Shown here: positions 47,301-59,403 of the stretch, in pieces
How the letters are laid out: the number at the start of each line of letters is the position of its first letter
How positions within the stretch are numbered: the stretch's first letter is position 1
From: Oscarella lobularis
Taxonomy: Eukaryota; Porifera; Homoscleromorpha; Homosclerophorida; Oscarellidae
Length of the DNA: 64,000 nt
NCBI RefSeq assembly: GCF_947507565.1
Contig: NC_089176.1
Coordinates: 1,984,001 to 2,048,000 of the forward strand
Direction: 5' to 3'
The notes under the pieces: model-generated
What the model was told of the DNA's origin: nothing
Databases searched by the model: none
The model's input: the letters and a program-made list of their open reading frames with translations, nothing else
Made by a program: the position numbers and the translations under genes

Positions 47301-50300
47301 TGGACCGACTACACCAGAATCAGTGACTGAAGCACCAACTTCGTCAGAGGGAACGATATTTGGTCCAACTGCCGAGGAACCAGCGACTCAAGGTGCTTTA
47401 TTTCGTGTAGCAATTTCTTTACTTTTACTTCATTATTTCAGTATCTGGGTCCGGTTCTGGAGCAGAAGAGCCAACAACAGAAGGTCTACATAAAATATGT
47501 GTTGAACTGTCACTTACATTGACAAGTTTAGAGTCTGGATCGGGATCTGGATCGGGATTATCTCCAACATCCGAGGAGCCTGGGTCCGGTTTTGCAACAG
47601 AAGGGCCACCAATAGGTCTACTGAAATTATGTGTTTAACTGTCGCTTACATTCAAGATGTTTAGATTTAGAGTCTGGATCAGGATCAGGATCTGGATTAT
47701 CTCCAACATCTGAAGTCCCAACAACTGAAGAACCGACTACGCCAGAAATAACGACTGAAGGGCCAACTACTGCCGAGCCAACGACTCCGGGACCGACTAC
47801 ACCAGAATCAACGACAGTAGACATTAACGAATGTTTTTCAAATCCTTGCCAGAATGGCGGAAATTGCTTCGACAGAATCGACGGATTCCTCTGTGGGTGT
47901 CTCTTTGGTTTTACTGGAAGTCTCTGCGAAACCGGTAGTTTTATTTTAACAATGTGAATACAAGTTATGTTGATTTATAGAACTCGATTTTTGTGAATCT
48001 GCGCCGTGCCGGAACGGAGGAACGTGCACAAGTTCTATATCGGGCTACGTATGTGATTGCATTTCGGGTTACACAGGGCAAAATTGCGTAACAGGTATTC
48101 ACTGGCAGTATCTGATAATATTGAACTCGTGCTCATTTGGTTTTAATTCCGACGTAGACGTAGACGAGTGTTTGTCACCTAACCAGTGTTTGAACGGCGG
48201 AACATGCACCAACGTCCCTGGCTCATTTTTCTGCACCTGCGTAGGAATTTTCGCGGGCGATCGTTGCGAAATAGGTACGGAAAAGTCTAAATGAACGATG
48301 CAACAAAAATTTAAGCATGAACGATCGATCGAGAGATCGAGAGATCAATCAAGAATCGACTACAAAATAAATTTACTTTAATTAAGTGCCAGATATTAGT
48401 CGTTACGTTTTACCTCGTGCATTGCAACTTAACCCATGAATTATTATTGCCTGATATTTTTTGGCTTTTTCAGAGGATCCGAATCTTTATCCTTTTGGCC
48501 AAGGCCAAGGCGATATACAACTTTCAAGCTTTGACGACGCTACATCTCCTCCCATTTCGTTACCCACGTGTTTTCCTTTTGGAAGAGCAAGACATCGTTT
48601 TGCCTACGTACTGCATTTTGTGGCAGTCGGTTCTTTTATTTTATTTCTTCTTTGTATAGGTATCTAACAACGGGCTCGTCTCATTTGATGCAGCGTTCTT
48701 CGGCGCCGTTCCAAAACAGTTTCCAGTGTCAGGTTTTTCTTCCATTGTGGCGCCGTTTTGGGCCGACGTTGATACTCGTCGTGACGGAAGCGTTTTCTAT
48801 CAAGTCTACACCAATTCTTGGTCAGAAATACTTCAACGAGCAAGCGACGACGTGAAAAAATTTACCGGCACAACGTTCATCGCCACGTGGGGTCTCGTTG
48901 CGACGTGGGATCGCGTGCCGAACTATCCAGATGGTCGACGCAATTTCCATGACACTTTTTCATCTTTGGTAAGGAAAAAACTATGGAAATACGTAAGAAT
49001 AATTTTCGTATTTCTTTATAGCGCAATACATTTCAAGTAGTGATTGTCTCAGACGAGCGTACGACGTATGCATTGCTCAATTACCCGATCGATGATCGAC
49101 TTCAGTGGATTGGTCGTCCTGGTCAAAATGCGGCGGTGGTTGGATACACGGCGAACGATTTGAGCACTTTCGAGAATCATCCGTTATCGGGTACGGACTC
49201 CGTTCTTTCGATCGCCTCCTTGTCCAACGTTGGCGTTACTGGTCGGTACCTCTATCGGGTCTCGTTGACGGGAAATCGATGCGAGAGTCGAGGCGCTTGT
49301 CTTGATTGGTATAATCAAGACATTTCTTTCTACGGAACGTTTCCGTTGTGGCAACGTTTTGTTCAACCGTGTCCCTGCACGTTATTGCAAGCGTTCACAG
49401 ATTTCAGATTTATTCAAGTCCTTTCTGCTGATAATCAAGCGCTTGGTCGAGTGTGCTTTGTCTCATTTTTTGGCGGTATCACCGGTCAACAAACGGAATG
49501 TTGTTACCGGTCGAATTTCTTTCGTGCGTTTATTCCGTTCTTCTCTTTCGGGAATTCGAGAGCGGGATCGTTGATAACCCAGCCTCCTTTTGCGGGCTCG
49601 GCCAATCGATTTCATTCGTTCTTTAATCCGCTCAATCACGACCAGTTCGATGATATACCGTATCGACAGTGTTGCTTTGATTCGGACTTATGCAATCTTT
49701 ACTTCGAGCGACGACCTCCACCGCGGACGTGCATAAGACGATTTCCGATCTTTTTCGTCTGGACATGGGGTGATCCTCATTTCACAACAACAGACGGCAA
49801 CGAGTATACATTCAACGGACTCGGTGAATATCGCATCTTTAAGTCGGCCGACGATCGATTTGAGTTCCAGGGTCGGACACAGCTCGTCAACGGTTCGACG
49901 GCAACCGAATTTTCCGCATTCGTCGGACGGCAATTCTCGACTGGTGTCAATGACAGCTCGACGACAGTACACGTGGGCCTTATTTCGGCGACCGAACTCC
50001 GTATCATGGTTTGCTGCTACGCTCCTGAATCTCCGCTGACAGACGCTCTCAGCGAGTTTGACGGATCATCGTGGCGTGACGTGTCAGCTAATTTCGCCGA
50101 ATTGGCCCCCAATGGTGTTCTCTTACTGGACAACGTAATTCTGTCTCGTGGCGAAGAGAACGGATCGCTTGTCATGTCGTTCTCATCCGAAGTCACCGTT
50201 AGTATAACAGCACGAAGTGGTCTTCTTTCGTATGTCTTGGGTTTACCGGAAGAGTTTCGCGGCGAAACGCGAGGTTTGGTCGGTCGATGGGACGGGAATA

Positions 50301-53300
50301 GGACCAACGATTTCGTATCTCGTTCGGGCGAGGAGATCTCCGTCAACTCAACAAGCCGAACACTTCACAACCGTTTTGGAAAAACATGTAAGTAAAATTA
50401 ATTGTTTGTATGTTTCGTCTAACGAAGTGGAATAGGGCAACTCATGCAGGCGGAATCTCTGTTCTACTACGAAGTTGGAGAAAATTCGTCTACGTTCTCT
50501 TATCCCGATCACGTTCCGGCTTTTATTGATGAAATACCACTGGATCGCTACACGCAAGAGCAAAGAGATCAGTGTAACGACGATCCACCGTGCCTATTCG
50601 ATCTCGTCGAGACTGGCAGCGAAGAAGTCGCACTCACTACTCTTCAAGGTCGAGCTGGCGTAGCTGAAGCGTCTGAGATCCAAGGTAAAACTTTTTTGAG
50701 CCGTTTGATAGACGCACGAAGCTAGTGCACTGTCTGCTTTAGCGAATAATCCTCCTGAGATAGTCGGTTCCGACAACAGCACGTTTCGAGCTCAAATTTA
50801 CGTCGAGTCGGTGTATCGCTTTACCGTTACTGATTTCGGAGATAATTTCACGGTTTCCATTGAGCGGAGTCCATCTACCGACGAGAACGATTTCATGTTG
50901 GAAAACAACGGCAGCGAGTACGAATTGCGTTGGACGCCAGGAGGAGTCGGTGCCGTTAGTTTTACTATCATCGCCAACGATAGTAGAGGTGCCGTTAGCG
51001 AACTTCGACTGCTAGTGAGATTGTGTGCCTGTGCTTTACGTTTTGGAGCACAGTGTGTCGAAATCGATACCGACGGTGGCAACGATGGATTTATACTGGA
51101 AGACTGTCAATGTGGCCCAGGAATGAATATCGATCTAGCTAGTTTTAATCGTGTCCTTTCCTTACTGGGATCCTTATTTAGGTTGGACGGGAGTATTCTG
51201 TGACGTGGACCAGAACGGGTGCATCGATCCGGGCTGTCCAATTGGCACAAATTGCACAGACGTTCCCGCTCCTGGGTCGGGTGCAAATTGTACGGACTGC
51301 CCTGACGGCAGTGAACTTGACGGTGACAAGTGTGTCGGTAAGTGCGATGGGGTTTGGCTTTCTCGTTAACGTAATCGTGTATGCAGATATTGACGAATGT
51401 GAAGCGAAACTGGACAACTGCAACCAAACATGCATCAATGAAGCTCCGTCTTTTCGCTGCGAGTGCAATGACGGATTTCGACTGGAAAATGATTTCGAAT
51501 GCATTGGTAAAAGCGATCATTTCAAATACATTATGTCATATGGAATTTTCTATTAGATGTTGACGAATGTAAGGAACTGAGACCTTGTCAACAGCTGTGT
51601 ATAAACGCTCCAGGTTCATTTTCTTGTGGCTGTTTTGATGGCTTTATACTCAATGGCGACAACGAATCGTGCATTCGTAGGTTCTTTCCTGTTGTTTTGT
51701 TGTGGTAATGTATTTAACGCCTGTTTCTTGTTTTGTCTAGCTACTGAAAACTGTACGAACTCGAATCCTTGTCAGCAGATCTGCTCGAGAAATATCAGTG
51801 ATGCATCTCAAACGTGTAGTTGTTTTAAAGGATTTCAATTAGATGCTAATGAACAAAATTGCTCTGGTAAAGTAGTGGTATGGTAAGATTAAACATTAAG
51901 TATTATGTACTGTTTAGACGTTGACGAATGCAATGAAGGACTGGAAAACTGTGATCACAACTGCACAAATGTGGATGGAAGTTTTGAGTGTTCGTGCAGA
52001 CTTGGATTCCGCTTAGCGCCGGACGGGCACAGTTGCTTTGGTTTGTCAGTGTTTTTTTATTCTAAGCTCTTTTGCTATTTGTTGCTTGTTTGCAGACATA
52101 AACGAGTGCATAGAAACAGTCAACAATGGGAGCTCCTGCCCAATTATTGGACAATTGTGCACAAATGTTGAAGGAGGCTTCATCTGCACTTGTCCTGCTC
52201 TCACCGAGGAAATCAACGGAACGTGCGCAGGTGCACCAACGTCCTTGCCAATAAAAGATTTATCAGTATAAAGTCGTTTTAGTCGTTGACGATTGCGCAT
52301 CAAATCCTTGTCTTAACGGAGCGGTGTGCACAGACGAATTTGGCACTTTCACATGCACATGTTCTTCTGGATTTTTTGGATCTCAATGCCAAAGCGGTAA
52401 GAATTGTATATTGAGCATAGTTGGTTCACCTGTTAGCGTTCTGCTCGAAAAATAGAAGTGAACGAGTGTCTTTCCATGCCATGCACAAATGGAGGCACAT
52501 GCGAGGATCGGCGCGGTGACTTCTTCTGCTCGTGTCCTCCTGGTTTAACGGGAAAGACGTGTAGCGAAGAGACGGATGAGTGTTTGACCGATCCGTGTCT
52601 CAATGGCGGAACGTGCACTGATCTATTTCTTGATTTCACGTGCGATTGCAGTCTAGGCTATACGGGTGGTACATGCGACATCGGTGAGTCCAGTTAGAAG
52701 AAAGTTTTTCTCTACCTGAATTGTTTATTTTAGACATCAATGAATGTGAAGACAGTCCTTGTTTCAATGGCGGAATTTGCCAAGACTTAATTGGAGAATT
52801 TACGTGCACTTGTCTTGACGGATTCACAGGCCTTCGTTGCGATAGAGGTGAAAATTTACAAACAAATTAGCACTGTCTAATTGGTCATTGCAGACGTCAA
52901 CGAGTGTTTGTCAATGCCGTGCCAAAATGGCACGTGTGACAATCTTGTAAATGCATTCAACTGCAACTGCTTTGCTGGTTATACAGGAACTTTTTGTGAA
53001 ACTGGTAAGAATAGTTGATTGACTTTATTAAGTTTAGCAAACGTGAATTGCAGAAATTAATGAATGTGATCCTAATCCGTGTCAGAATGGCGGAACTTGT
53101 TTTGACAATATTGGGAGTTTCACTTGCGACTGTCCACCTGAATTCGGCGGTTCACGATGCCATTTAGGTAAGCGATCAAAACGATTGTTTTGAGGTACAG
53201 CGTCTTTCTTTCAGGTGAAGCTCGCTGTTCTTCGCGCATTGAAAACTGCACCGATTTCGTTGAGTGCGTAAAAGGCGTTTTTCCTTGTGACTCACCCAGC

Positions 53301-56300
53301 TATCTCGATACGTTCCTCACTCCCGCATGTCCGGCAAGGGGAGGTAATATTTTCACAACGTGGTTCACCGACGTCTTGGTCTGTCTTGCGAACTTGACGA
53401 GCAACACTATTGCCGACGTGTATGGTGTCAATCGCACGGTCACGCCGTTCGCCGAAGAATGCCGTCTCGTCGACCACCGTCTGTTCAATGGCCTCGGAGA
53501 CTGTGTACGGAGCGACGATCTGTGCGACGTGACTTTTTCTCGCGACGATGCCTTATTTTTGCGCGACGTTTTGGAGGAATCGTCGACGTATCGAGACGTC
53601 AACTTTAACATAATGCTGGACGTCGTGCGATCGTGTCCGACGGACTCGCCAAGCGTTGTTGAACTTCGATCTGTTTTGGAAGAAAGAGGCTTTGTGTTAT
53701 GTGGACGGGTTGAACAAAATTTAGGATCACCCTCTACCATTCTTGATCTGCTAACATCTTTATTTGAAGGATTGATTACTGGGACGGGTGCTTCTTTTAA
53801 GTTGAACGATAACGCATTGTTGGAGTGCGAAAATCGGCGAAGGAACGGCGGCAATCGGTTGCGTCGTTCAGTCAACGAAACGTCTGGTATTTTTGGGGTC
53901 GTCAGCAATGGCACCAATGCTACGAGTCTGGTCGATATTTGCCAAGCACTAAATAGCAGTGACAGTGACAGTAACGTCACCATGGATTGTCCTGTTTGCG
54001 GCGATGGTATTCTTCAAGTTGATTCTGAAGAATGCGACGATGGCGGTAACGAAGATGGAGACGGATGTTCAGCCGCGTGTGTACTCGAAGATGGATTCGG
54101 CTGCCAAGTTCCAGTGGGTGGGCCAACGATTTGTTTCAACCGAACGTGCGGCGACGGAATACGCGTTCCCGGTGAGGATTGCGATTCTGGTTCGAGCGGC
54201 TTCGGCTGCGATTCGTTGAGCTGCACTATACTGAACGGCTTTGAGTGTCCGGACAACGACGAATTTACCGGTCCGAGCGAGTGTTTCAATTGCGGAAATG
54301 GAATTCTAGAGTTCTTTGAAGAGTGCGACACACTGAATGGCACGGGAAAGGACGGAGATGGATGCAACGACACGTGTGGCGTTTTCGAGTTATTTACGTG
54401 TGCGGGTGCGCTGGGAGAAGAAAGCGAATGCAAACACGCTGCCGTCGATTTTGACGTCGCCGACACCACGACGCTGAATCGAACCGTCTTGTCGCGTGAG
54501 GCTATATCGACGGTTCTGTTGGCGCCGAAGCGGGAAAATATGGACGCTTCTGCTTTTCGAAATGAGGTTCTTATAGCTTTAGCTACAGTAAAAGACTGCT
54601 TAAAGTGAGCTAATTGACTTTCAGGACTGGAGAGAAATAGTAGTTGAATTGACGAATCCTGTGGACTCTCTCAAAGAGAGAGTACGTTCTTAGTTTCCTA
54701 CTTTTTTTTCAATTGTAGTTTTCTCGTGCAGGTGACTTTTACTCCAGATGAAGCAGTTCTTGCAGGAAAACTTCTTTCTGGAGAAAAAGACAACATCGTT
54801 GATATTTCTACGTCGCAATTTACTACTGAATCTGGCGGGTAAGTCACGACTGCAAGAGCCTTTTGAGAGTGTATATCATAACGTTCTTAAAACCCAGTGA
54901 AGGAATAAAAGTTGTGCAAGGTGCAACTCCAAACAATTTGACGCACGTTCTTCTGTGTATTGGCTACTTCAGCTCCGAAACAGATCCCGATTTTAATCCA
55001 AGGTATCTCACCTCGGCGATACGTGCAATCATGCTAACTAGTCTTGTCTGTTAGACTTCTTCTTGTCACAGTCATTGATTCAAATGGCTTTTCCACTCCC
55101 GTGATAGGCGTGACCGTACAGTTCGTCGGGACGAACGACAATGAACCTGTCCTAACTATTGGAAGTAAAGTTTTCTACTCTAAGTCGGAAAGTACTGACG
55201 GTGTTTTTTTGCAGCTCCTGCTACACGGTACGAGGAGGGCAGTCTAACTCCTATTGACGTCACGAACAATTCGCTCATTCTAACGGACCGCGATCATCAA
55301 TTGTAACGTGTTCAATGTTTACTCTATGCGCAACTTATCCCATGTTCGTTACAGCCATCTTATACAATCGGCTACTGCAAGAATTTTGTCAAGTGGAAGT
55401 GGAACTTTGGCAATCAGAGATTACAATGAAGTTGTCACGTCAGAAGTACGAGTTTTGAGCACTGATCGAATTCCTACGATCGCTTGCGTTCTAAAGGTTG
55501 GATTGGCTGGTAAAGAAATTATTCTCACCGGCAACGCATCGACTGTCATTTATCAAGCTCTTCTCAACAATATCACCTACAGGAATTGGTAGTTCAATTC
55601 ATGATTAGATTATTTTAAAACATTTATGATACTGATATTCAGGGAGCCCGAATTTGAAGGATTGGACGAGGTCGTTATCGAGTTCAGCGTATTTGACGGG
55701 AAATTCACGACAACGGCAACTGTTCAGTACGTCTTCGGCGACAATAACCGTTATGATTTCTATAGCATTTTCCTCAGCGTCAGGCTAATTGATTTCAACG
55801 TTGCTCCTGTCATAACATTGAGCCAAAACGAATTGTTTTACACAGAAGGGAATCTGCCAAGTTTTCTCCCGGGTGGTATCGTCAACATCACAGATGTCAA
55901 TGACGTGAACATGACAGGGTAATCTTCCTTTTCAAACTGTCGTCAAAGTGATTTTATATGATACGTATTTTTTTCCAAAGAGCAACGGTTAGTCTTGTGA
56001 ATGGCCACGAAGGCGACGCATTGGTTTTGAATTCGTCCTTTGCAGCGGCCTTCGGTATAACCATCGAAAGTGATCATCAGGTTCTGGTAAGGGAAGTGTG
56101 TTAGTACAAAGAAGTTTTGCCATGCCTTTCTGCAGAGACTGTCAGGAACCGCTGAAATCAAATATTACGAAATGGTTTTGTCGTCGTTTGGTTTTGTCAA
56201 CACTCTCAGTCCTCCGGTCAATCTTTCATCGGACGAAAGGTTGAAACCATAAATTTTTCACCACGGTTTCATAATTGTTTTGTTTTCAAAGAATGGCTTA

Positions 56301-58393
56301 TGTGATCGTGAACGATGGCCAAAACAGCAGCACTCCAGCTATACTTAGCATCATGGTCACTCCAGTCAGCGACGGCCCAATTCTACGATTTTCGCCGTCC
56401 AGTCCGCCCCCTCAATTTGCCTCATTAGCAGATAGATCTCATTCGATTATCTACACCGAGAATGGGTCACCTGTCCAGATCTTCCCGATGTCTACCGTTC
56501 TAATTGACGTGGACAGTTTGTTTGCTGGCAATGCGACGCTTTCATTCGGCACGTCGCGTGCTGGAGACATCATTGCAGTTGATGAAAGCGTTGCCAATGG
56601 ATTCGGAGTTGTCGTTGTTGGTTCTGGCACTGAAAGTGTTTATTTGAACGGCGTCGCCTCTTTGGCGGCTTACCTTGAGGTGCAGAATAGACTTTCGTCG
56701 TTATTTTCTTGACTATTCTTGTTACTAGATATTGACTTCGGCGACATACGACAACACAGTCCCTGAACCAGCGAGAATCGCGTCGCAAATCACAGCGACT
56801 GTTTGGGATAAGGAGGGAGCAGCAAGCTTGCCGGTGTTTGTGAGCGTCTCCACCGTATTTGTCAACGATGGTCCACAATTGGATTTGGGTGTCGGAATAG
56901 GAAATGACGATCGCATTAAATTCACAGAAGAACAGGACGTTGGCCAGCACGTCGTGAGTCGACCGCACGACGTCGTTATTGACGATTCGACTGAAGGAAA
57001 CAATATCACAAGAATGACAGTGGAATTGACGTAGGAAACAGCAATGAATAATAATTTGTACATGTCATCTTTCACAGGGCACTATATCCTAACAAACTTG
57101 ACGTAGATGAGTTTATTTTTCTACGAAAGTTGGCAGAATGTCCGGGCTTGAAGGTGCGTCAGCAAATACAGTGGCAGTTTTTGTACTAAATATTTCATTT
57201 GTAGTATGAAACGGATTCATCGGGAAAACTGCTCACGTTCACCGGTTTAAATGGCGGACAGGTATGTACGCGACGAATGCACTCTTCAGTACAAACTTAT
57301 CTTTTACGTAGCTCTATGCATGTGTGGTTGGACATCTGTTCTACGCCTCTTCAGCTGACGAGCCGACACTCTTTGTCAGCAACGCGTCTCTAGTGAAAAT
57401 TGGCCGCAAGGTGTAGACTATTGACAGAATTATTATCGTCACGTGGAACTAACCAAGCATATTGCAGATTGTTTTTACAGTCTTTGACAACGGGCAGCCA
57501 CCCGCAAACAGCAGTGCCGTGTCACATGTGGACATCGTCACTATCAACGACAATCCGCCCCAGATAGTGATCCGAGGTGGAATGGAATGTATTACTGAAA
57601 GGTCCAGGCGTGATCGCCGTAACGCACAGGAAGAGAAGGGACCTGAGGAACGCATGAAGAGGGTCGGTCAAAAGCAGCAGGTTTCTATATATATTGCATT
57701 TATTTGTACTAGACTAGCTTTTCGATTCCGTTTGTATTAGAGAGTTCATGTAACTTCGGTTGAAGTCGAGGGAGCGTCGAGCGACGAAGTCGGTCCAGGA
57801 ACAGCGATAGTCGTCAAATTTTCACGCGACACTAATGCTCCGCCAGTTCTGAGTCGTTCTCAACTGTCTAAAATCATCAACTTCTCCCCAGAAGACCTGA
57901 ACGATGTTTCAACTATTGGACTGTGGGATGACTATCGCACTCTTGCAATCGTTTTTCCGACTGGGACCTTCTACTCCGGCGGCACGGCTCCAGTTAAAAC
58001 ACAGGACGTCGAACTCTCGTTCACGGCAAATAATCGTGGTATGGTTGTAGTATTGGCTTTTTCGTCTTATCAATGCCGTTCTAGTTGATCCTTGTGATGC
58101 AAATCAGTCTTTGGACGAAGGAGTATTCCATTCATCTGGCGCTTCTTGCCGTGTCACTGGCACGTATAGAGTGGCATCTAAAAAGCCTACAATTTCAGAA
58201 AAGAAAACAACAAATGCAGTTGTTGTCGACGAGGAGACGATACTTGTCGATTGGGGCGTCGTGGCTTTAGCACTTTCGATCATTTTTGTCACAGCTATCG
58301 CAGCAGCTGTGATTGGCTGGCGCTTCAGAAGGTATGCGTTCAATATAACTGCATTTTTGGGCATATTGTTTCTTTAGAGCTCACATCTACTGA
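41370..58393 (+). CDS. Giant mucin-like EGF/sushi/NIDO-AMOP-VWD type I membrane protein
   Basis: I read 41370-58393 as one gene of several dozen exons, mostly with symmetric phase-1 boundaries. Exon 1 (41370-41445) encodes a signal peptide ([20 protein letters not shown]). Then: two EGF domains (42837-43170), Pro/Thr mucin repeats (43240-45290), a CILP/FAM171-like region (45350-46490), a sushi domain (46545-46735), more mucin repeats (46797-47820), three EGFs (47820-48275), NIDO, AMOP and VWD (48473-50388), an Ig/cadherin-like stretch (50445-51110), about a dozen EGFs (51180-53165), a Cys-rich region with a furin-type RLRR site and three DUF4215-like repeats (53210-54450), adhesin-like repeats to 57700, a TM helix ([20 protein letters not shown]) and a tail RFRRAHIY. 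NIDO-AMOP-VWD with mucin and EGF parts recalls MUC4, SUSD2 and Mesh. Likely role: cell-surface adhesion or barrier. Several consecutive genes cannot be fully excluded without transcripts. Confidence 0.78.
41446..42836 (+). other. First intron of the giant gene, GC donor
   Basis: Exon 1 ends GGTCAAG followed by GCAAGT, the strongest GC-donor context. The EGF exon begins after CTGTGAAG at 42837. Using GC keeps phase 1, as at the other EGF exons; the GT one base pair further would not. The intron, about 1.39 kb, has no gene. Parts of it (41830-42200) match 62030-62420 downstream of the paralogous first exon. Confidence 0.6.
42898..42950 (+). repeat. Poly-Ser (TCT)n insertion inside the first EGF domain
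   Basis: A TTCTTC microsatellite encodes a Ser-rich run with scattered Gly between the third and fourth Cys of the EGF (before [14 protein letters not shown]). The reading frame stays open. Such a loop insertion is unusual for an EGF domain, and its length is likely polymorphic. Confidence 0.75.
43240..45290 (+). repeat. Mucin cassette array 1: tandem two-exon unit of about 290-310 bp
   Basis: About seven copies of a unit lie head to tail. Each unit holds a short exon (S-G-S-G then TEEPTTEG), an intron of about 55 nt, a longer exon ([20 protein letters not shown] and a Thr/Pro/Glu run ending EEPTTQ) and an intron of about 60-70 nt. Short-exon acceptors lie near 43371, 43690, 43976, 44259, 44552, 44842 and 45127. 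Introns are repeated along with exons, so whole gene segments were amplified. The products are densely O-glycosylatable mucin sequence. The last unit is cut short near 45290. Confidence 0.8.
45333..46539 (+). other. CILP/FAM171-like extracellular region of the giant gene
   Basis: The first exon reads like a beta-sandwich carboxypeptidase-regulatory fold ([20 protein letters not shown] ... APGYSTVS). The next, long exon has [34 protein letters not shown] and [10 protein letters not shown], a pattern shared by CILP- and FAM171-type proteins. It lies between mucin array 1 and the sushi domain. The fold assignment is by eye. Confidence 0.6.
46543..46737 (+). other. Sushi (CCP) domain exon of the giant gene
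   Basis: One exon encodes a sushi module with four Cys and the usual marks: [11 protein letters not shown], then [12 protein letters not shown], then [15 protein letters not shown]. Sushi domains bind proteins or glycans; SUSD2-type proteins pair them with NIDO-AMOP-VWD. Confidence 0.85.
46797..47820 (+). repeat. Mucin cassette array 2
   Basis: A long Thr/Pro/Glu exon (46797-47097, repeats such as [20 protein letters not shown]) is followed by about three more copies of the two-exon cassette of array 1. Acceptors lie near 47149 and 47442, and a joined, intron-poor copy lies near 47580. High similarity to array 1 across the sushi exon suggests exchange between the two arrays. The last exon runs into an EGF at 47820. 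Confidence 0.75.
47820..48275 (+). other. Three EGF exons of the giant gene
   Basis: Three successive exons each carry one six-Cys EGF module: [14 protein letters not shown], then [14 protein letters not shown], then [15 protein letters not shown]. Phase-1 introns separate them. The D-x-N/D-E-C starts of the first and third fit calcium-binding EGFs. Confidence 0.85.
48473..50388 (+). other. NIDO, AMOP and VWD domains of the giant gene
   Basis: The NIDO part includes [33 protein letters not shown] and [14 protein letters not shown] follows with paired Cys ([34 protein letters not shown]). The VWD part starts [20 protein letters not shown] and ends [13 protein letters not shown]...LHNRFGKTC. 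This trio in this order is the hallmark of MUC4, SUSD2 and insect Mesh. Conserved GDPHF is present; whether the acid-labile GDPH cleavage known in MUC2/MUC4 occurs is not known. Confidence 0.9.
51180..53165 (+). other. Long EGF array of the giant gene
   Basis: About twelve EGF modules, most on their own phase-1 exon. The first half is of the calcium-binding, fibrillin-like kind ([62 protein letters not shown]). The second half is Notch-like ([83 protein letters not shown]). Two Notch-like modules share one exon at 52457-52680. Confidence 0.88.
53215..54587 (+). other. Cys-rich region with furin-like site and three DUF4215-like repeats
   Basis: One large exon. The first part is unassigned, with many Cys. 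A dibasic RLRRS site near 53860 fits furin-type processing. Three Cys repeats follow, beginning [20 protein letters not shown] near 53998, [15 protein letters not shown] near 54148 and [13 protein letters not shown] near 54292, the DUF4215/pappalysin-like pattern. Cleavage at RLRR would leave the membrane-anchored part attached only if the halves stay bound. Confidence 0.75.
54626..57738 (+). other. Adhesin/cadherin-like repeat region of the giant gene
   Basis: Some three or four beta-sandwich repeats are spread over many small exons. Each contains an 'LTG...[13 protein letters not shown]'-like strand followed by a 'VxVxDG...S' strand and an 'NDNPP/NDGP' linker ([28 protein letters not shown]). 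This pattern is common in cadherin-like and bacterial adhesin repeats. No full cadherin calcium motif set (DxNDN, LDRE, DxD) is present in each repeat, so the family is left open. Confidence 0.55.
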
Positions 58394-58557
58394 ACGGAAG
58401 ATGTGACAGAAGTTCATTCATGCTACTATTATTATGCTATTGTTGTCGTTTTGTCTGCTGAGCTGTTTTTGATGTTGCGTATTTCATAGTGGTACCACGG
58501 GTGGTACGATCCATACATACCGTAATGGTAGCTGCTACGGGACATAATTCCCCGAAC

Positions 58558-58602
58558 ACCAGGGCGCGCGCGGGCAAAGCCCGCGCTCGCGCGCGCCCTG
58601 GT
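58558..58602. repeat. 45-bp GC-rich hairpin
   Basis: The outer arms are ACCAGGGCGCGCGC and its complement; the inner arms are GCGGGC and GCCCGC around an AAA loop. This is a near-perfect fold-back about 165 bp downstream of the giant gene's stop, directly next to the first 28-bp inverted repeat. Confidence 0.85.
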
Positions 58603-58607
58603 GGGAG

Positions 58608-59357
58608 GGGCAGGGCGGACTTTCAAAGGCGCATGCGTCGTTGTTAGGGTGATCTCCCGCTAACTCGCATTCTACGTAGGCTCCCATTTTCCCTCGTATC
58701 TACTGAATTTCTATCTGTTTTGTAAGAAAATGCATTTAGTGAAAGTTTTTCTAACAATTCGCTGACGGACTACGTCTGCGGATACGCAGGGGGGAAGTCC
58801 TGTAAAATGCGATTACCGATCTGCATAACGAAAACTATTTCGCTCAAAACTATTAGATCTTTTAGTAATCTCCCGATCGCACATGCGTTTGAGGTAGAGA
58901 AACTACCCGCACGAAGGCAAAAATTGCGCGCGGATGGTCAACAGCTGCAACTTGAGACCAAATAAATAGAAAGCGAAAATATTTAGCGCCTCTCCTATCA
59001 TTGCCATGGATTTATAACACCCTAATGCTTATGTCTGAGTGGGGATTTGCACAAAATTTTGCTTTGATGCGCGTTCAAAAATTTCAACACGCTCTCCTCG
59101 AAAACTGTCCCCCCCCCAATTAAAAATTCGTCGGACCTTAAATCGAAGCTTTTTTCCTAAAGCTTCGATTAACGGAAACCCGACGCTTATCCATTGCGTA
59201 TTGACCTTATCCAAAGCCATTTTGTGAGACATAGTCATCAGGGAAAACGTAGCAATAACCTAATTGGTAGGGACTCGTGCATGCGCAAACAGATAAACTA
59301 TTATTGGCTACTATTCATTGATGCTTGATCATGCGCCTTTGAAAGTCCGCCCTGCCC
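58608..59357. mobile_element. Element-like segment bounded by 28-bp perfect inverted repeats
   Basis: Positions 58608-58635 (starting GGGCAGGGCGGACTTTCAAA) recur exactly in inverted orientation at 59330-59357. The 694 bp between them have no gene. Beyond each arm a GGTGGGAGGGGC piece is present, but in direct orientation. The arrangement fits a MITE or fold-back element. I could not identify a clean target-site duplication, so the superfamily is open. Confidence 0.6.
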
Positions 59358-59401
59358 GGTGGGAGGGGCTCTCAAATGTGATCGGGCAAAATCGAAAAGT
59401 G

Positions 59402-59403
59402 TG

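Noticed and set aside
44535-47824. Minus-strand frames rich in Val/Gly/Asp-Pro across the mucin arrays
   Set aside because: They are antisense shadows of the Thr/Pro/Glu and Ser/Gly repeats; the plus-strand exons have splice sites and a coherent phase.
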